A DNA stretch of 64,000 bases from positions 55,264,963-55,328,962 of the forward strand of contig NC_074711.1 of assembly GCF_947242115.1 (NCBI RefSeq), read 5' to 3'. Made by a program: the position numbers and the translations under genes. This DNA comes from Biomphalaria glabrata. Its lineage: Eukaryota; Mollusca; Gastropoda; Planorbidae. This document shows, piece by piece, positions 20,155-34,800 of the stretch. Under the pieces are notes generated by a model, which was given only the letters and a program-made list of their open reading frames with translations, had not been told where the DNA came from and made no database searches. Position 1 is the stretch's first letter. Every line of letters begins with the position of its first letter.

Positions 20155-22867
20155 ATGAATGGTCAAGGCTTGACTCTGGAACAGAGACAGAGAATAGAAG
20201 AAAATAAACGAAAGGCCTTGTCTAAGTTGGCAGAGAAACGCAGCCCTACAAAGCTAAGTATTACCCAGACGGTTTCCAAAGTAGACACTGAGGTGACAGT
20301 CAAGGTCAAAGTAACATCCGATTTCATTGGTTCAGTGGAAGTGAAAGCAAAACCATCTTCCAGCAGTAATTTAACTGTACTTAATACTAAACATTCATCT
20401 TGTAATGAAACTGAAAATGTAATGAAACAGTTTCCTGCAAGTAACATCTCAAAGCAGAGCAATGTATATCAAAACTCTACTACTGCTGAAAGCCATAGCA
20501 CTGTTAACTCAGGAGTTTGGACTAGCAAATCTGCTGCTGCAGCAGAAAAAAGTTCTGTTTCTACTAAAGTAGCATTCTTAGGATTACCTCAAGCTCATAT
20601 GAAAGGCAAATGTGTCTTAATTAATAACAACTATTTCTCTGTTGAGATTGGCTATCATGGAGCTCTTGTAGAATATTTTAAGCAGTTCAAGACTAAAGTT
20701 TATGGTAAGTTTTGAAATTAAGCTTAGATTTTTTTAAAAATTTCAACAGATTAGCTGTTGTGCCTTAAAAAATAATTCCCAATGTCCTACATTTATTCTA
20801 TGTGGTAATTGTGTCATTACTTTGGGCTAATTTTTTTTTTAGATAAAAATTCCAAAACCTGGTCATTCAAGCTAGAAGAATATGACTCATTTAGTAAGTT
20901 CTTTTCTTTTTATATACCTATAGATATTATAAATACTTTCTAGTGTTCAATTCACCAAATTAATGCTAGTGACATTAAATTAGTTTAAATAAAGTAGCCA
21001 GTTCTTGTGCATATCTACATTTTGTAGCTTTAAAAGGTTATGTTATATAATTTGGCTCTTAAGTAAAGGCTTCAACTTGTCATTAGAATTAATTTCAAAT
21101 TCGCTAAAACATACATTTTGTCTGGAATTAGCTGGTGTATTTTAAGTTAAATGAATCATTTATTTGTATATTATATCATACCTAGTGAAGGGTGTCACCA
21201 ACTTCAAGCCAGACATAGAAATAGAAGCACTACCCAAGTGGATCCTAGATGCTTTTCATCCTCAAAGATGTCTAGCAGATACAGCCATAGCTGAGGCTGA
21301 TCTGAAAAATGTAGATGAAATTTTAGTTCAAACACTAATGCCATTCCAGCGACAGGGGGTGAAGTAAGTTTATTAATTAATTATTAATTATGCATATATG
21401 TAATAAATTGTAAATTGATTTTTAAAATTTACTTGCTTTTGATATAGCCCTGAAATATATCTATAACACTGATGCCCAACATAGTGCAAACTGCGGGCCC
21501 TTTTAGTTTCCGACAATCATGTCGCGGGCCACATGACAGAAAATGTAAAAAAAAAATGAAATTTGCCCGAAACAATTTTATTGCAAACTTGTTGATTTAG
21601 TACTTACATAAATTAATCAAATAATGGAAGTTTAACTTTTTGTTACATATTGATCCATCAATCTCTAGGCGTAGTTTAACAATCTTCTATTCGCGGCTCA
21701 AACGAAAGAATGACGTCATATTTGGTTTATAATCCGTTTATATGTTGATGTTGTTTTTTTAAAACAGCCATACTTTACAAAATAAATATATTATTAACAT
21801 GCTTCTCAAAAAGTAAAGTTCCGTTCACTTTTTCTGGTAGATTCTACATTCAGAGTCCTCTTGTAGTTTCTTCGCCTCTCCTCTTTCACAAATTTTAAAT
21901 GGCATGGTACCAATTAATCAGAGAAAAAAAGTCTGCGCGCTAACATAGGTAAATAAACATTTTTGAAATCTTTTTTGGGTAAGGGACGGAGGGGGAAATT
22001 TCTACACTTTGTGCCGACTTTACGGCGGGCCGGATAAAACCACTTTGCGGGCCGGATCTGGCCCGTGGGCCGTATTTTAGGCATCACTGATTTATAACAT
22101 TCTTTGTTTATATGTTAGCTCAAATAGTAACTTTAAAGACACTTTTTTTCTACAAAGCTTATATATCAATTCAATCTGTTGATCTACCTGGTGGAATCTT
22201 GTACAGGTCCCCATTCTCGAATATAGCAGAGACTTTCCACAATTATTCATTTTCGATGACAACACAAGAATCAATCATATAATTAACTGATTATCAAATC
22301 TATTAGGTGTAATTAATTAATTTTGTTTTACATAGAAAATGTAGAAGTTAAAGGGAGATAGCCCTTCTGTAGAACATTAGGGCATTTTGCTAACAATTTT
22401 AAACTAATATTAAAAAATAGCTATAAAACCTTCTGTTTTTTAGAAGCTCTTTAATAGCTCTGTAACTAACACATTGGTCTTTTATTGTGGAGGCTTGAGA
22501 CCTCGAGTTCAAATTCAGTTTTATTCCATTTTAAAAAAATAGCTTTTAAAAAGGCAGCATGGAAACCTTCTCCCAGATAGCCCCCTCCACTAACTGGATT
22601 GGACGGTGCTCTAAGCATGAAAGTTGCACTAAACAAAAACAATTAATAAAAATAATTCCAATCGCGCAAATTTATTACAGTTAATCTAGACCTATTAAAA
22701 ATTAATTGCATGATTTATATAAAATAATTTATGCATTTTCTTTCAATGTTTGTTTTTAAAAAATGTATTATTTTTATATATTCACCAATGGAAATATGTA
22801 TGATTTATATTTTTTAGCCATTACTACAAATTCTTTAAGCATTGATTGATTAACAAAGATTATTATT

Positions 22868-22899
<32 letters not shown>

Positions 22900-25800
22900 T
22901 AGTCATGGGCATTGGCTAAGTTGTAGCATGTTTGGCTTCATAACCAAGAGGACTCAGGGTGGAATTTCTGTGAATGCCAAGATTGGAATTTTGGATTTCA
23001 GAAAGCTCAGAGTCCATTCAACTTCAATGAATTCTTTACTTTTGTTGAGGAAATAAGGCAGCTGGTTTTATACTGGTCACTTGAAATTCTCATTAACCAT
23101 TCACAGGAACAGATTTTTAGATCTACAGCTACTAACCCTTAACTAATCTTTATATTTCATTCCAAAGCCGAATAAGTCTCTAATAGAAAAATATTTAATT
23201 AGTTTTGGAAATATATAACTTGCATTGTGTTCATCGTAGTTGGTTTAATTCTAGTTATAGACACTTAAAAAAACAAGCAAATAGTTATAAGAACTTTATA
23301 TATATGTTTTTTTACATTTATGTACATTTTTAGTTGTGCTATTCACCATAAAGGGAGAATCTTGATAGCAGATGATATGGGTCTAGGAAAAACTCTGCAA
23401 GCTATTTGTATTGCAGCTTACTATAAAATGGAGTGGCCACTGTTAGTTGTGTCTCCATCATCTGTCCGCTTTGATTGGTCTCAGGTACTTGCTATGTGTT
23501 AAGCCCATTAAAATATAACTTTTTTTTTTTTTTTTTTTTAATCTAAAAGACTATATTTATATTCATATAGAATAAGTTATTTTTAAGGTTTAAGGGTACA
23601 ATTTTTCGTATTTTTACTAAAGTTAAATATATTTGCACACATGATTTTGTAGTAAAATTTGTCAGTTGCAACCCAGTGTTTATAAATAATTTAAGCATTA
23701 GGTGTATATATTTTATAACTTTTATAATTGGATTTGTGTAATACTTACTTTTTTTTTTTTTTGGGAATTAGCAAATTAGAAAATGGTTACCTAGTGTGTC
23801 AGATATCAATGTGGTTGAAACAGGGAAAGACAGTGCTGTGTCTGGTCTGGTCAACATTATTAGCTATGATTTATTATCCAAGAAAATAGTGGAACTTAAA
23901 AAACAAATGTTCAGGGTTATCATAATGGTAAGGCTCCAACATTTTAATGTCTTTTGAAAATCAATGTGTTCTTATCTATTAGTTGTGAGATGTGTTGATT
24001 ATATATATTTTTATATGCATGTTAGCTAGGATTGTTACTGCAAATAATATTAGATAATTAACTTTATTCAAAATTCAGATATTTAAAAAAATTTAATCCT
24101 GTTATTTACAAAACAATATTTTAGAGAAGTTTGTATAAGTCTTACATTGGATTCCTTGATTGTTTTTTTTTTTCCCTTTTTTTTCTTTTTAAACTTTCTG
24201 TGAACTTTTTAGTGTTTCTGTTAGATAAATAAATATTTTCATAGCTGGCTATACTGAAGTCTAAGTTTATTCTGTTTCTGTGTATGAAAGAATGTCTTAC
24301 AAGTCTACTTTGATTGTTAATTTTATTTTATGCTTATGTTCAAGGATGAATGTCATTTTTTGAAAAACTCCAAAGCTGTGAGAACTGTAGCTGCCATGCC
24401 ACTGCTTAAAGTAGATATTTTTGTCTTTCTCTCTTTGGTTTATTTAATGTTTTGTTTCACACTAATTGATAATAGGCCTACTAAGTATTTATGATAAATA
24501 TTTTGTCACTTTGTCCTGTAATCAATTAGAAAATATTTTATCTTCTTCCTGCAATCAGTTAGAAAATATTAGATCTTCTTGTGTTCATGTTTTTAGACTG
24601 CTAAGAGAGTAGTTCTCCTTTCTGGTACTCCTGCCTTATCACGACCTAGTGAATTGTTTAGTCAGATCATAGCAATTTGTCCTGATGTCTTCAAATTTCA
24701 TGACTATGGTCTTAGATACTGTAACGCTAAACAAGTAAGTTTTACAACTTAAAATTTAAATTAAATTTAGTCATACTCATGTGTGAATGTAAGTGCAGAT
24801 AGTATTTCCAATTATCCATATTTTTTTGTTTAATTACTTGTTCTCACTTTTACAGATGCCTTGGGGCTGGGATTACTCTGGCTCCAGTCACATGCAAGAG
24901 TTGCAACTTTTTTTGGAAAAGAAAATTATGATACGGTCAGTAGTTCATTGAAAGAAATGTTTCTTTAATTATTGTTGTCTTTTTTTTTCTTCTTTTTACA
25001 CATTTATTTTTGCATTCAGTTTTTAGAATTCTTTTATCAATTATTTGTTTCAGGCGCATGAAAAAAGATGTTCTTTCACAGCTTCCTTCAAAAACAAGAC
25101 ATCTTGTGTTTTTAGATCCTCATTCTGTGAAAAAATGCAAAATGTTAAACGGTGTATCAAAAGTTATGACCACTTTAAAAGTTAGTATCACAATGAATTT
25201 AAAAGTTAGTATCACAATGTATTCCATTTTATTTATATTTTTTTTTATATCACATTTTACATCACAAAAGTCTGTATTTCACTTTCTTTAAATATCACAA
25301 TAGCCATGTATTTGACTTTGTTTTTTTTTTCATCAATGAAAATCAAAATATTTAATCACAGTTATCTCTTACAGAAATCAACTGAAAATGTTTTGTTTTT
25401 TTCCAAATTATGTTGTTTTTTTTTTTAATATAATTTGTTTCCCATTGTTTCTATATTTTAGGGTCAAGAGAGAAGAGAAATGTTGTTGCAATATTTTCAT
25501 GAAACATGCCGAGTCAAATTGAACTCAGTCAAGTTAGTTTTGTTAACTAGATACCATTTTGTTTGGCTTTATCTATTGGATAGTTTTTGATTGATGCAAA
25601 ATTAAACTAAAAAATCTTGTTTTTTTCAAAGGTTCTAACATGTCTAATAAGAGAATAATTCAGAAATAAACAAAACAAAAAAAACTACTTAAATACTGTT
25701 TTTCCAGGCTGATTCTGGTAACTTATTTCAAGCCTAAATGATAGTCAATTTTGGCTTAAATGTTAATTTAAAGAATTACTGTTTCCCCTTTTCAACTAAA

Positions 25801-28800
25801 ACGACTGTTTTATATGTAATATAAAAACAAGACATTGTGGATTTATCTAAGCTAATTAACTAAATTATTTTTTCCCTCAGACAGTACTTGTTAGATCTGA
25901 TAGAATCAGATAAGAAGTTCCTTATATTTGCCCATCACACTGAAATGTTAGACTGTATTGAAGAGTGTCTCACAATAAAGGTAAAAGATTTATTCAAGAG
26001 ATGTTAAATTACTTGTAGCTTACTTTATGTCCATATTTTCATTACTACTTAGAATTTCAAAACAATTAATAATACTTCTGTTTTAACAATATAAAAATAA
26101 AGCTTCCCATAAATTTTGAAGTACAACTAAAATAAAGTTCAATAGTTTATTGAAAGTGTTACATTGCCTGTATATTTATTAATGTCTTTTACACTTACTA
26201 ACATTGACTAGCCTTAGACTGGGTTTATTTTGTGTAATTGTAACTACTGTCTAACTGTACTAAAACTAAGCTGCAAGAATTTTCACTAGCCTTTTGTGTT
26301 TGTATATAGGGTGTGTCGCAAAGTAGATTGTTACCAGACTACTGATTTTTCATACATTTACTCTTTACAAATAATTTCAAGCTCCATGGGGGTAGATTGT
26401 GTCATACTTATTTAAAGATTCACTTTACTTTAGAGTTGGGTTACTTCAAATCACCTAAAAAAAATGTTAATTCATCTACAGAACTTTATTTACCATCAGG
26501 CAAATAGCCATTTGCTTCTTTGATTCGACCTGTGTATTTTCTTTATTTCAGAGTTCTCAAAGCAAATACATCCGCATTGATGGAAAGACACCATCAGAAC
26601 AGCGAAGTTTTTTCTGTAAAAAGTTTCAGACTGATTCTTCATACAGAGTAGCCATTTTGTCCATCACTGCAGCCAATGCAGGATTAAATCTTTGTGCTGC
26701 CAGCCTTGTTGTCTTTGCAGAGCTCTTTTGGAATCCGGGGGTAAATGTTAAACTATCTTTTATGGTCATTATAAGAAACAGTCATTCTTTACTTTTTTTA
26801 ACTGGACCTCTTTTAGGTTCATTTTAGTATCCGGAGCTCACCTACTACAAAGAAATAAGACAAAAAAACTAAAAGTAAGAAAAATAATTGAATATAAATA
26901 ACATTGTTTGATTAAAGAACCTCCCTTAATATTATTTGAATATTAATTTATCAATTATTTAGCTAATAAGTTCAATAGAAACATTTTTTTAGGGCAACAT
27001 GAAATTGGGTTCCAAGTTAGTAGTTAAAAACCATGCAAATTGTTTCTATACCTTATATTTTATTTATTAAATTGATTAGGTTATTCTTGTTAACTGTAAT
27101 TACTCCCACCCTCCATTTTCCATCATAAAAAAAAAGGAAATTTATTACATTGAAATGCTAAATTAGTCTTGTTATAATTAAACCAACTTCAGACTGAAAA
27201 TCCAATTAAAATTAATTCCAATTTAAATTCATCCTTGTATCTTATTTGCAATTTCATGATGATATATTATTTCACATAAATCTGAGAAATATACCAGAAT
27301 GCTATAGTTTTTAGTTACATTTTAAAATGACATGATTTTTAGACAATATAAGAATCACTAGCTATTAAATATAAATTAACATTACTTGCTACATATTATT
27401 GATTAATTATCACATATGCTCTTAAATCTCTTTTTTATGTTGTTCTTATCTTTTCTTATATAATACAGACGTTATTTCAAAAAAGAAGATGATTACGTCC
27501 TACGCGTAATGCATTCAGTCATGCTTATTAACAAATGACCTAAATTCTGCCAAGTCACTGGTTTTCCTGTCTGACTCAGGCAACCCATTCCATGCTCTAA
27601 TAGCACTAGGGAAGAAGGAGCGTTTGTACTAATTTCTCCTAGCATATGGAACGAGGAATGTGCCTTTCTCTTTGTGTCTTTCTGAGTATTTTATTAAATT
27701 TTGTTTTTGTATTTGAAGATTATGGTTCAGTGTTTTATGTATAATTGCTAGTTTACTTTTGAGTCTTCTATCCTGAAGGCTTTCTAAATTTAATGATTTT
27801 ACTAAAGTTGTTACTCTAGTCAAATGTGAATATTCGTTTGTTATGAATCTCACTGCTCTATTTTGTGTCTGTTCCAGTTCCTTAATGTTTTCTTGAGTTG
27901 AGGGGTCCCAAACGAAGGATGCATATTCTATTATTGCCTTAACAAAGGTTAAATAACATTTTAGTTTTTTTGTTCTTATTTGATTTATAGAAATGTCTTT
28001 TATTAAACCCTAATGCTTTGTTTGATTTTTTGATAGTTTCATCAATATGGGGATTCCATGACAGTTTTTCCTTTATTATAACACCTAAGTATTTAAGTAT
28101 TTTGCGTTTTTAGTCTGTGTTACTGGTTTATCATAAATAAGATAAGTGGAATTAATTAGTTTTAGTTTTTTTGTTACTCTTAACAACTGACATTTTTCTG
28201 GGTGGAAAGACATGCTCCAATTTGATTCCCATTTCTGTAATTCATCTAATTCTCTTTGTAAAATTTCTGTATCTTGTGTTGTTTTTATTATTCTATATAT
28301 TATGCAATCGTCTGCAAATAATCTGTATTTTGTTCCTGAACTAATGCAATTTGGTAAATTGTTTATGTAAATTAAAAATAGTAGTGGACCTAAGACTGTT
28401 CCTTGAGGTACACCTGAGTTTACTGTTATTGGTGTTGATTTAGAGCCATTTATTATTACAGTTTGTTCTCTCCCTATCAGAAAATCTTTAATCCTCTGAT
28501 GCAATGGACCATCAATGCTAAAATATTTAATTTTTTTAAGTAAACTATGGTGGTGAACTTTGTCAAAAGCCTTGGAAAAATCTAGTAAGATAGCATCTAT
28601 TTGTTCACTATTATCTACACCATTTGAAAAATTATCAATTAGTCCTATTAGTTGTGTTTCACGTGATCTATATTTCCTAAAGCCATGTTGGTATGGAGTA
28701 AGGACATTATGTTTGTCCAAGTGGTTTATGATGTTGCTACATATTATTTGTTCTAGGATTTTACATGTGATGCTGGTAAGTGATACTTGTCTGCAGTTTT

Positions 28801-31800
28801 CTGGGTCAGATTTTTCTCCTTTTTTTAAAGGGGGGGGGGGGTGACATTAGCTTCTTTCCAGTCCCTTGGTACTCTGCCCTGGTTAAGAGATGCCTGAAAA
28901 AGTATTTTGAGCTCTGGTGCTAGCTCATTGCTTAGTTCTTTGAGTAATCTAGCTGGAATACCATTGTTATTGCTGTTCTGGTTGTGGTCATATAAATTTC
29001 TGACATGCATGGTGTATCATCTCTTCAAAAAATCATTACTCCAACCCAGACTCTGTGGGCTAATTTTGCACTGTGGAAGAAATCTTATGCGGCTAGATAG
29101 CACCACATCACTGGAGAGTTATGGCTCATGTGCTAGAGGTTGGCCATCACTGGTCTATAAGTACATAATTAGGTATGAAATGCTCCGCAATATAGAAATG
29201 TTTATTGTCCTCTTTAGATTTTAGTTCAAGCAGAAGATCGTGTCCATAGAATAGGTCAAGAAGATTCTGTTTGTATACAGTATTTGGTTGCTAAGGGAAC
29301 AGCTGATGACTATATATGGTAATTTTTTTTATATTAGCTTGAATTTTTTTCTTTCATTTTTTTGTCCATTTGTTTTTTACAGCAAAGTTATAGCATACAT
29401 ATGAACTTAAATATTTTCAGGCCTTTGATTCAAGATAAACTTAATATTCTAAGTAAAGTTGGTCTGGCCAAAGATGATTTTTCTAGTGCTGACAAAACAT
29501 TTGTTGCAGTAAGTACTCTAATGGGATTTTATTTTCTTGTTGTCAATATTGCATTTTTTTTTTTTTTGGCAAACAAACATTACCTGATTTTTTTCATAAC
29601 TTTTGGTTTCTTAATTTATGAAAAAACATTTTTTTTAATATCTGATTGTTTAATATATATTTGTTTCTTTTTTTTTTTTTAGGACAGCAGTCAATTAAAA
29701 ATTCTTAATTTGTTCAAATCAGACTTTATTAATGAGTCACAGGAAGAAACAAAGAATATTGAAACATTATTAACAGAGTCTCAGTCGACTTTATTAGGTG
29801 GGAAAAAAATCACATTTTCTTGATGTTGTAATTTTTTGTGTGTCTTTCATATGTATTGAAACCTAAACAAAGGTTTCAAGATCTTGTATGTTACAACTTT
29901 TAATTTAATAATAATAATAATAATAATAATCTTTATTGTCCAAATGAAAATTTGTCTTACGATTTGTGCATTACACCAAACAAAAAAAACATTATAACTA
30001 TAAGAAACCAAAGTGTACATTCACACCAGACTCACTCGTAATTTACATGTGACAAAGTTTATACCAGATTGTTCTTATTTAATGATTTGATTGCCAGGGG
30101 AACAAAAGAGTGTTTGTGTCTGTTTGTCTTTGCTATCAGTATCTTGTATCTATTTTGTGTTGGTAAAATCACAAAATCCTGACACAAAGGGTGATTCTTT
30201 ATTTCGAGGATCTTGTTAGCTTTTTTATAGATGTTTGTCTCAAACAACTGCCCAAATGGGGTTTCTTTTTGGCCAATGATTTTACCAGCAGCATTTAGGA
30301 TTCTATAAAGTTTATTTTTATTTTTAATGCTCAGATTGCCATACCAGGCAGTGATATTGAAACTTAAAATATTGCAGATATGAGTGTGATAAAACATAGC
30401 CAAGGCCTTTTCGCTAACATTAAACGAGGACAGTTTTCTTAGTAATCGTAATCTTTGCTGCCCTTTTTTGCTGATATAATCAGTATTTGCAGTAAAATTT
30501 AGTTTATTGTCTAGTATTTAAAGGTTTGCACAATTTCAATAGTCTCTCCAGCTACAGAAACAATATCATTTTCCTTCTTTTCCCTACGAAAATCGATTAT
30601 CATTTCTTTGTTTTTTTTTACATTTAATAATAAAAAATTATCTTTACAGTATTTTTCAATGTGTTCTATTTCTTTGAAATACTCATTTACGTCTGAGCTC
30701 TCAGAGAGCAGGGCAAGATGAGCTGCATCATCAGCGAATTTTGTGAAGGAGCAAAAAGGACTATCGGATTGAAAATCATTGGTGTACAAAATGAACCACA
30801 ATAGTGATGTCACAGCCCCTTGGGGCGTCCCTGTATTAACTATGCATTCATTTGAAATAACATTGTTTACCCTAACCATCTGAGATCTCTGGGTCAAAAA
30901 TTCATTAGCCCATAGTATTATGTATGGACTAATCTTCAACGCTTTCATCTTTTCAATGAGTAAATGAAGTTGTATAGTGTTAAAAGCTGATGAAAAATCA
31001 ATAAAGAACAATCTTACATAAGTGTTTGGTTAGTCCAGATGTTTGTAGACACAATTTAAAATATTTAGGATGGCATCGTCTACACCTTTACCCTTTTGGT
31101 AAGCAAATTGTAAAGGGTCTAACTTATTACAAAGATCATTCAGAAGAAACATTTTAACCAATTTTTCTAAACATTTAGACACAATGGAAGTAAGTGAAAC
31201 AGGTCTATAGTCATTCATTTCTTTCGGTTTGGAAACCTTTGGCACAGGTACAATTATAGATGACTTCCACACAGGTGGTATCTCATGGTTTAGTAATGAA
31301 GTAGAAAATACATCTTGGAAAGGTTCAGCTAGTTGTTCAGCACATTCTTTTAAGATTCGCCTGTTTATTCCATCAGGCCCACCAGCTTTCATTGGGTTGA
31401 CGTTTTTGAAAATGTTACAAACTTGCTCTTTAGTAATCGCTAATTCTAAACAGTTGTTAACATTGACATCATCAAGGGCTTTGAGTCTTAGATAATTAAA
31501 ATCTTTCGTGTCGAAGCAACAATAGAAATCATTTAACTCGTTGGCTAATGTTTTTTCGTCTCTTGTAGCAAGATTATTTTTTATTTTGACTTGTGCTCCT
31601 GCCATTTTGTTCATGATGCCCCTGCCTGTCTCATGTCACTTGTCTAAATTGAGTCTTCCAGCTTGGTGCGGTAGTTTCTCCTCCCTTCCTCAAGAACGAC
31701 GTTGAGATTTCGTTGAGCTATTTTCCTTGTCTGTCCATCGCCACTCATATATGCTCTTTTCTTTTTTATTATTTCCTGTTTTATCTTTGCAGTGACCCAT

Positions 31801-34800
31801 GGTTTATTGTTGGGGTATATCTTGATGCTCTTAGTGCTGACACACATGTTTTCACAGAATTTGATGTAATTTGTCACTGCGTCGACCCATTCTTCCAGAT
31901 TTGAAGTGGTCTCTTTAAACAGATTCCAGTCAGTGCAGTCTAGACATCCCTGTAGTTTGAGAATATTGTCTTGAGTCCATTCTTGTATGTTTTTTTGAAT
32001 GATTTTTCCTTCTTTAAGTTTCGTGCGGTAAGTAGGCAGCAGTTGTATTGTTTTGTGGTCCGATGATCCTAGTGGTGGGCTTTCACGAGATGTGAATGCT
32101 CCTTTGATAATACAGTAACATAAGTCCAGAGTTCTGTTCTCTCATGTCGGACATGAGATGTGTTGATAGAAGGTGGGTAGGTCAACTTTCAAGGTGCATT
32201 TATTAAAATCACCCAGTATAACTACTGGTGCGTCCGGTGACCTTGTCTGAAACTCATGCACTACGTCAGCGATGATTGCAGCTGCAACTTCCATCTTGGC
32301 TGTAGGCGGAACATAAATCAGGACTATGTAAATAACACCAAAGTCTCGTGGCAAATAAAAAGGTCTCAATGAGAGTGCCAGTAGCTCTAGATCGGACAGC
32401 ACATTCTCTTTTTAACCGTGTAGTTTGAGGTTGATGTACTCACATAGCCCCCCACCTTTCTTCTTCTTAGATTCAGCCATTCTGTCAGATCTCACGCAAG
32501 AGAAACCATCAATAGCAATCAGGTTGTCATTGTCATCCTCCTTTAACCATGTCTCAGTAAAAGCCAATAGACAACTTTCCCTAAAAACGTGGTCTTAGCG
32601 TACATTGGCACATATCTCATCCACTTTATTTCTTATTGAGCGGACGTTAGCTAGAATAATCATAGGAAGTGGTGGGCGAAAACCTCTTCTTCTCAGCCTT
32701 TGCCATAGTCCTCCTTTTTTCCCTCTTTTCCTTGTACTAATAGAGGAAGGGTAGAGACAATTTTTATGTGCATAACATGGTGGAAGAGGCTTCCTCTTTG
32801 AACGAAGTTCGAGGGGTTGATCTTTACTATATTGAATAGATCTAGTACTAGATCTGCCGCCATCTTGGGTCGCCATTTTTCTTCTTTTATTTCTAACTAA
32901 ATAACCAACGTTGAACAAATCTAGATCTAGTAAAACGTGTAATGTAAATACTCATTGTAGAGCCCACCTTGAAAACAGAAGTCTTCATCTGCATAACTAA
33001 TTACAAAAGAACATTCAATATACATCCAGCAAAGAAATAATAATGAAAGCACAAATTGCATGTCGCCACAGTGCAGCGCCATTTTGAAAAAATTATGAAA
33101 TATAAATAGCATTAACTTATTTAAATAAAAATTGTCTTAATAACCTGTAGAAACCTGTTTTTAAAATATGTGATAATGGTTCAGGCAATTATACTAAAGC
33201 CAGAAAAAAAAATTGATATTGAGTTATAAGTCATTTCTAGTAACCATAGGCCTATACTTAATATTATTAGTTAATTGTTCTAAATGTTAAAGATATCTGC
33301 ATTATTAATGTACCAGTAGGCTAATTCTTGCCTATAGTTCCTGAGCAAAGTTAAAAATATACCCAGAGATAGTTATTCAAAAAGTATCTGTTTAAAAATG
33401 CTTTAAATTTGAAAATGCAAAAAAAAATAAAAATAAACTAAATACATGTGTCTTTGCAATTCACTTTAATTAAATTCCCAATTGAACACTTATTGTCACA
33501 TTATTTAGTTTATAGCTAGAAATCAGCTTTGATTATGTTCTGTCAGCCCTTCATCACATTCTTTTTATCCACATGGCCTCTCCTGATTATTCACTGCCTG
33601 CCTTATTTTCAGTCACTCACCTTTTTAACTCTTTCAGTGCGAATTATTTTGATCGAAAAAATTGAGTTTTCCAGAATGAACACACATTTTCAAGGGGTGT
33701 AGCGTAACTTTTTTATTTTATTAAATAATCTAACATATTTGATTTTATTTTAAAGGAAAATGAATGAGCTACAAAGGTATAATAAATCAAATAAATTATT
33801 AAAAATTTCTTTTCATTAATTTTAAAATGAGTACAGAAAAAGAAAATATTTTTAAAGTTCATTTTAAAAAATCGATATACTGAAAGATTTAACCATTTCA
33901 TTAAACATTTAATCCATTAATTTTAATATTGTAAAATCACAATACTTAACACATTTAATTATTTAACTTTCATAAAAGATGAACAAATCCACTAAGAAAT
34001 AATATTATCTTTTTTTTTTAAACGTGTTGGTACTGCATTGAATTTACTACCAAAACAAAGAACAATCACTGCAACATCTGGAAAATAAAAAAAAAAAAGA
34101 GAGAAATAAAAAGTTAAGCTTAAAAAAATAGTGAAATAAATATTATAAACCAAGTTACTTGCTGAGAATAACCCCACACTCAACAGCGCTAGCAAAGCTA
34201 CTCGCTGAGAGTAATGCCACACTGAAAGAGTTCAGATGTTACCGGTACATAGCAAATTGTCCATATCACTGGATATGCTACCCTGTTGTTGTTACATAAT
34301 AAATTGTCCCTATCACTGGATGTGCTACACGGCTGTTAAAACCTGTTTGGCAGTTTTCTGTATATATCATTTCATTCATTAGTTCAACTTTATTCCAGGT
34401 ATTTTCCTTCCTCTTTAGTGTCCCACTTAGTTAAATTTGTATTCTATTTTATCTATACTGAAAACAGTAGGTTTAAAATAGTTTGATTAACCTAGGTGTT
34501 TGCTCATATTGTTTCCTCAGCTACACCAAAGAAAAGGCTGAACCCAAAGAGTCAATACTCACCCATTCAGAAGAGATCTCCCTTTAAAAGTCAAGATAAA
34601 GAAGTAAGCCCAGTCAAACGTCAGACAAGCCTGACCAGTTTCTTTGGGAGCACACCTCCTAAAAAAATTCAACGTGTGGAGCTGACACAAAAAGAAACTC
34701 AAAGCACTTGGGAAGAATCATGTCCTCTGGATTCACTAAGTGGCACCATCAAGAATGGTGTAACATCAAGCCAAGAGGATGTTATCACTCTTGAAGATGT

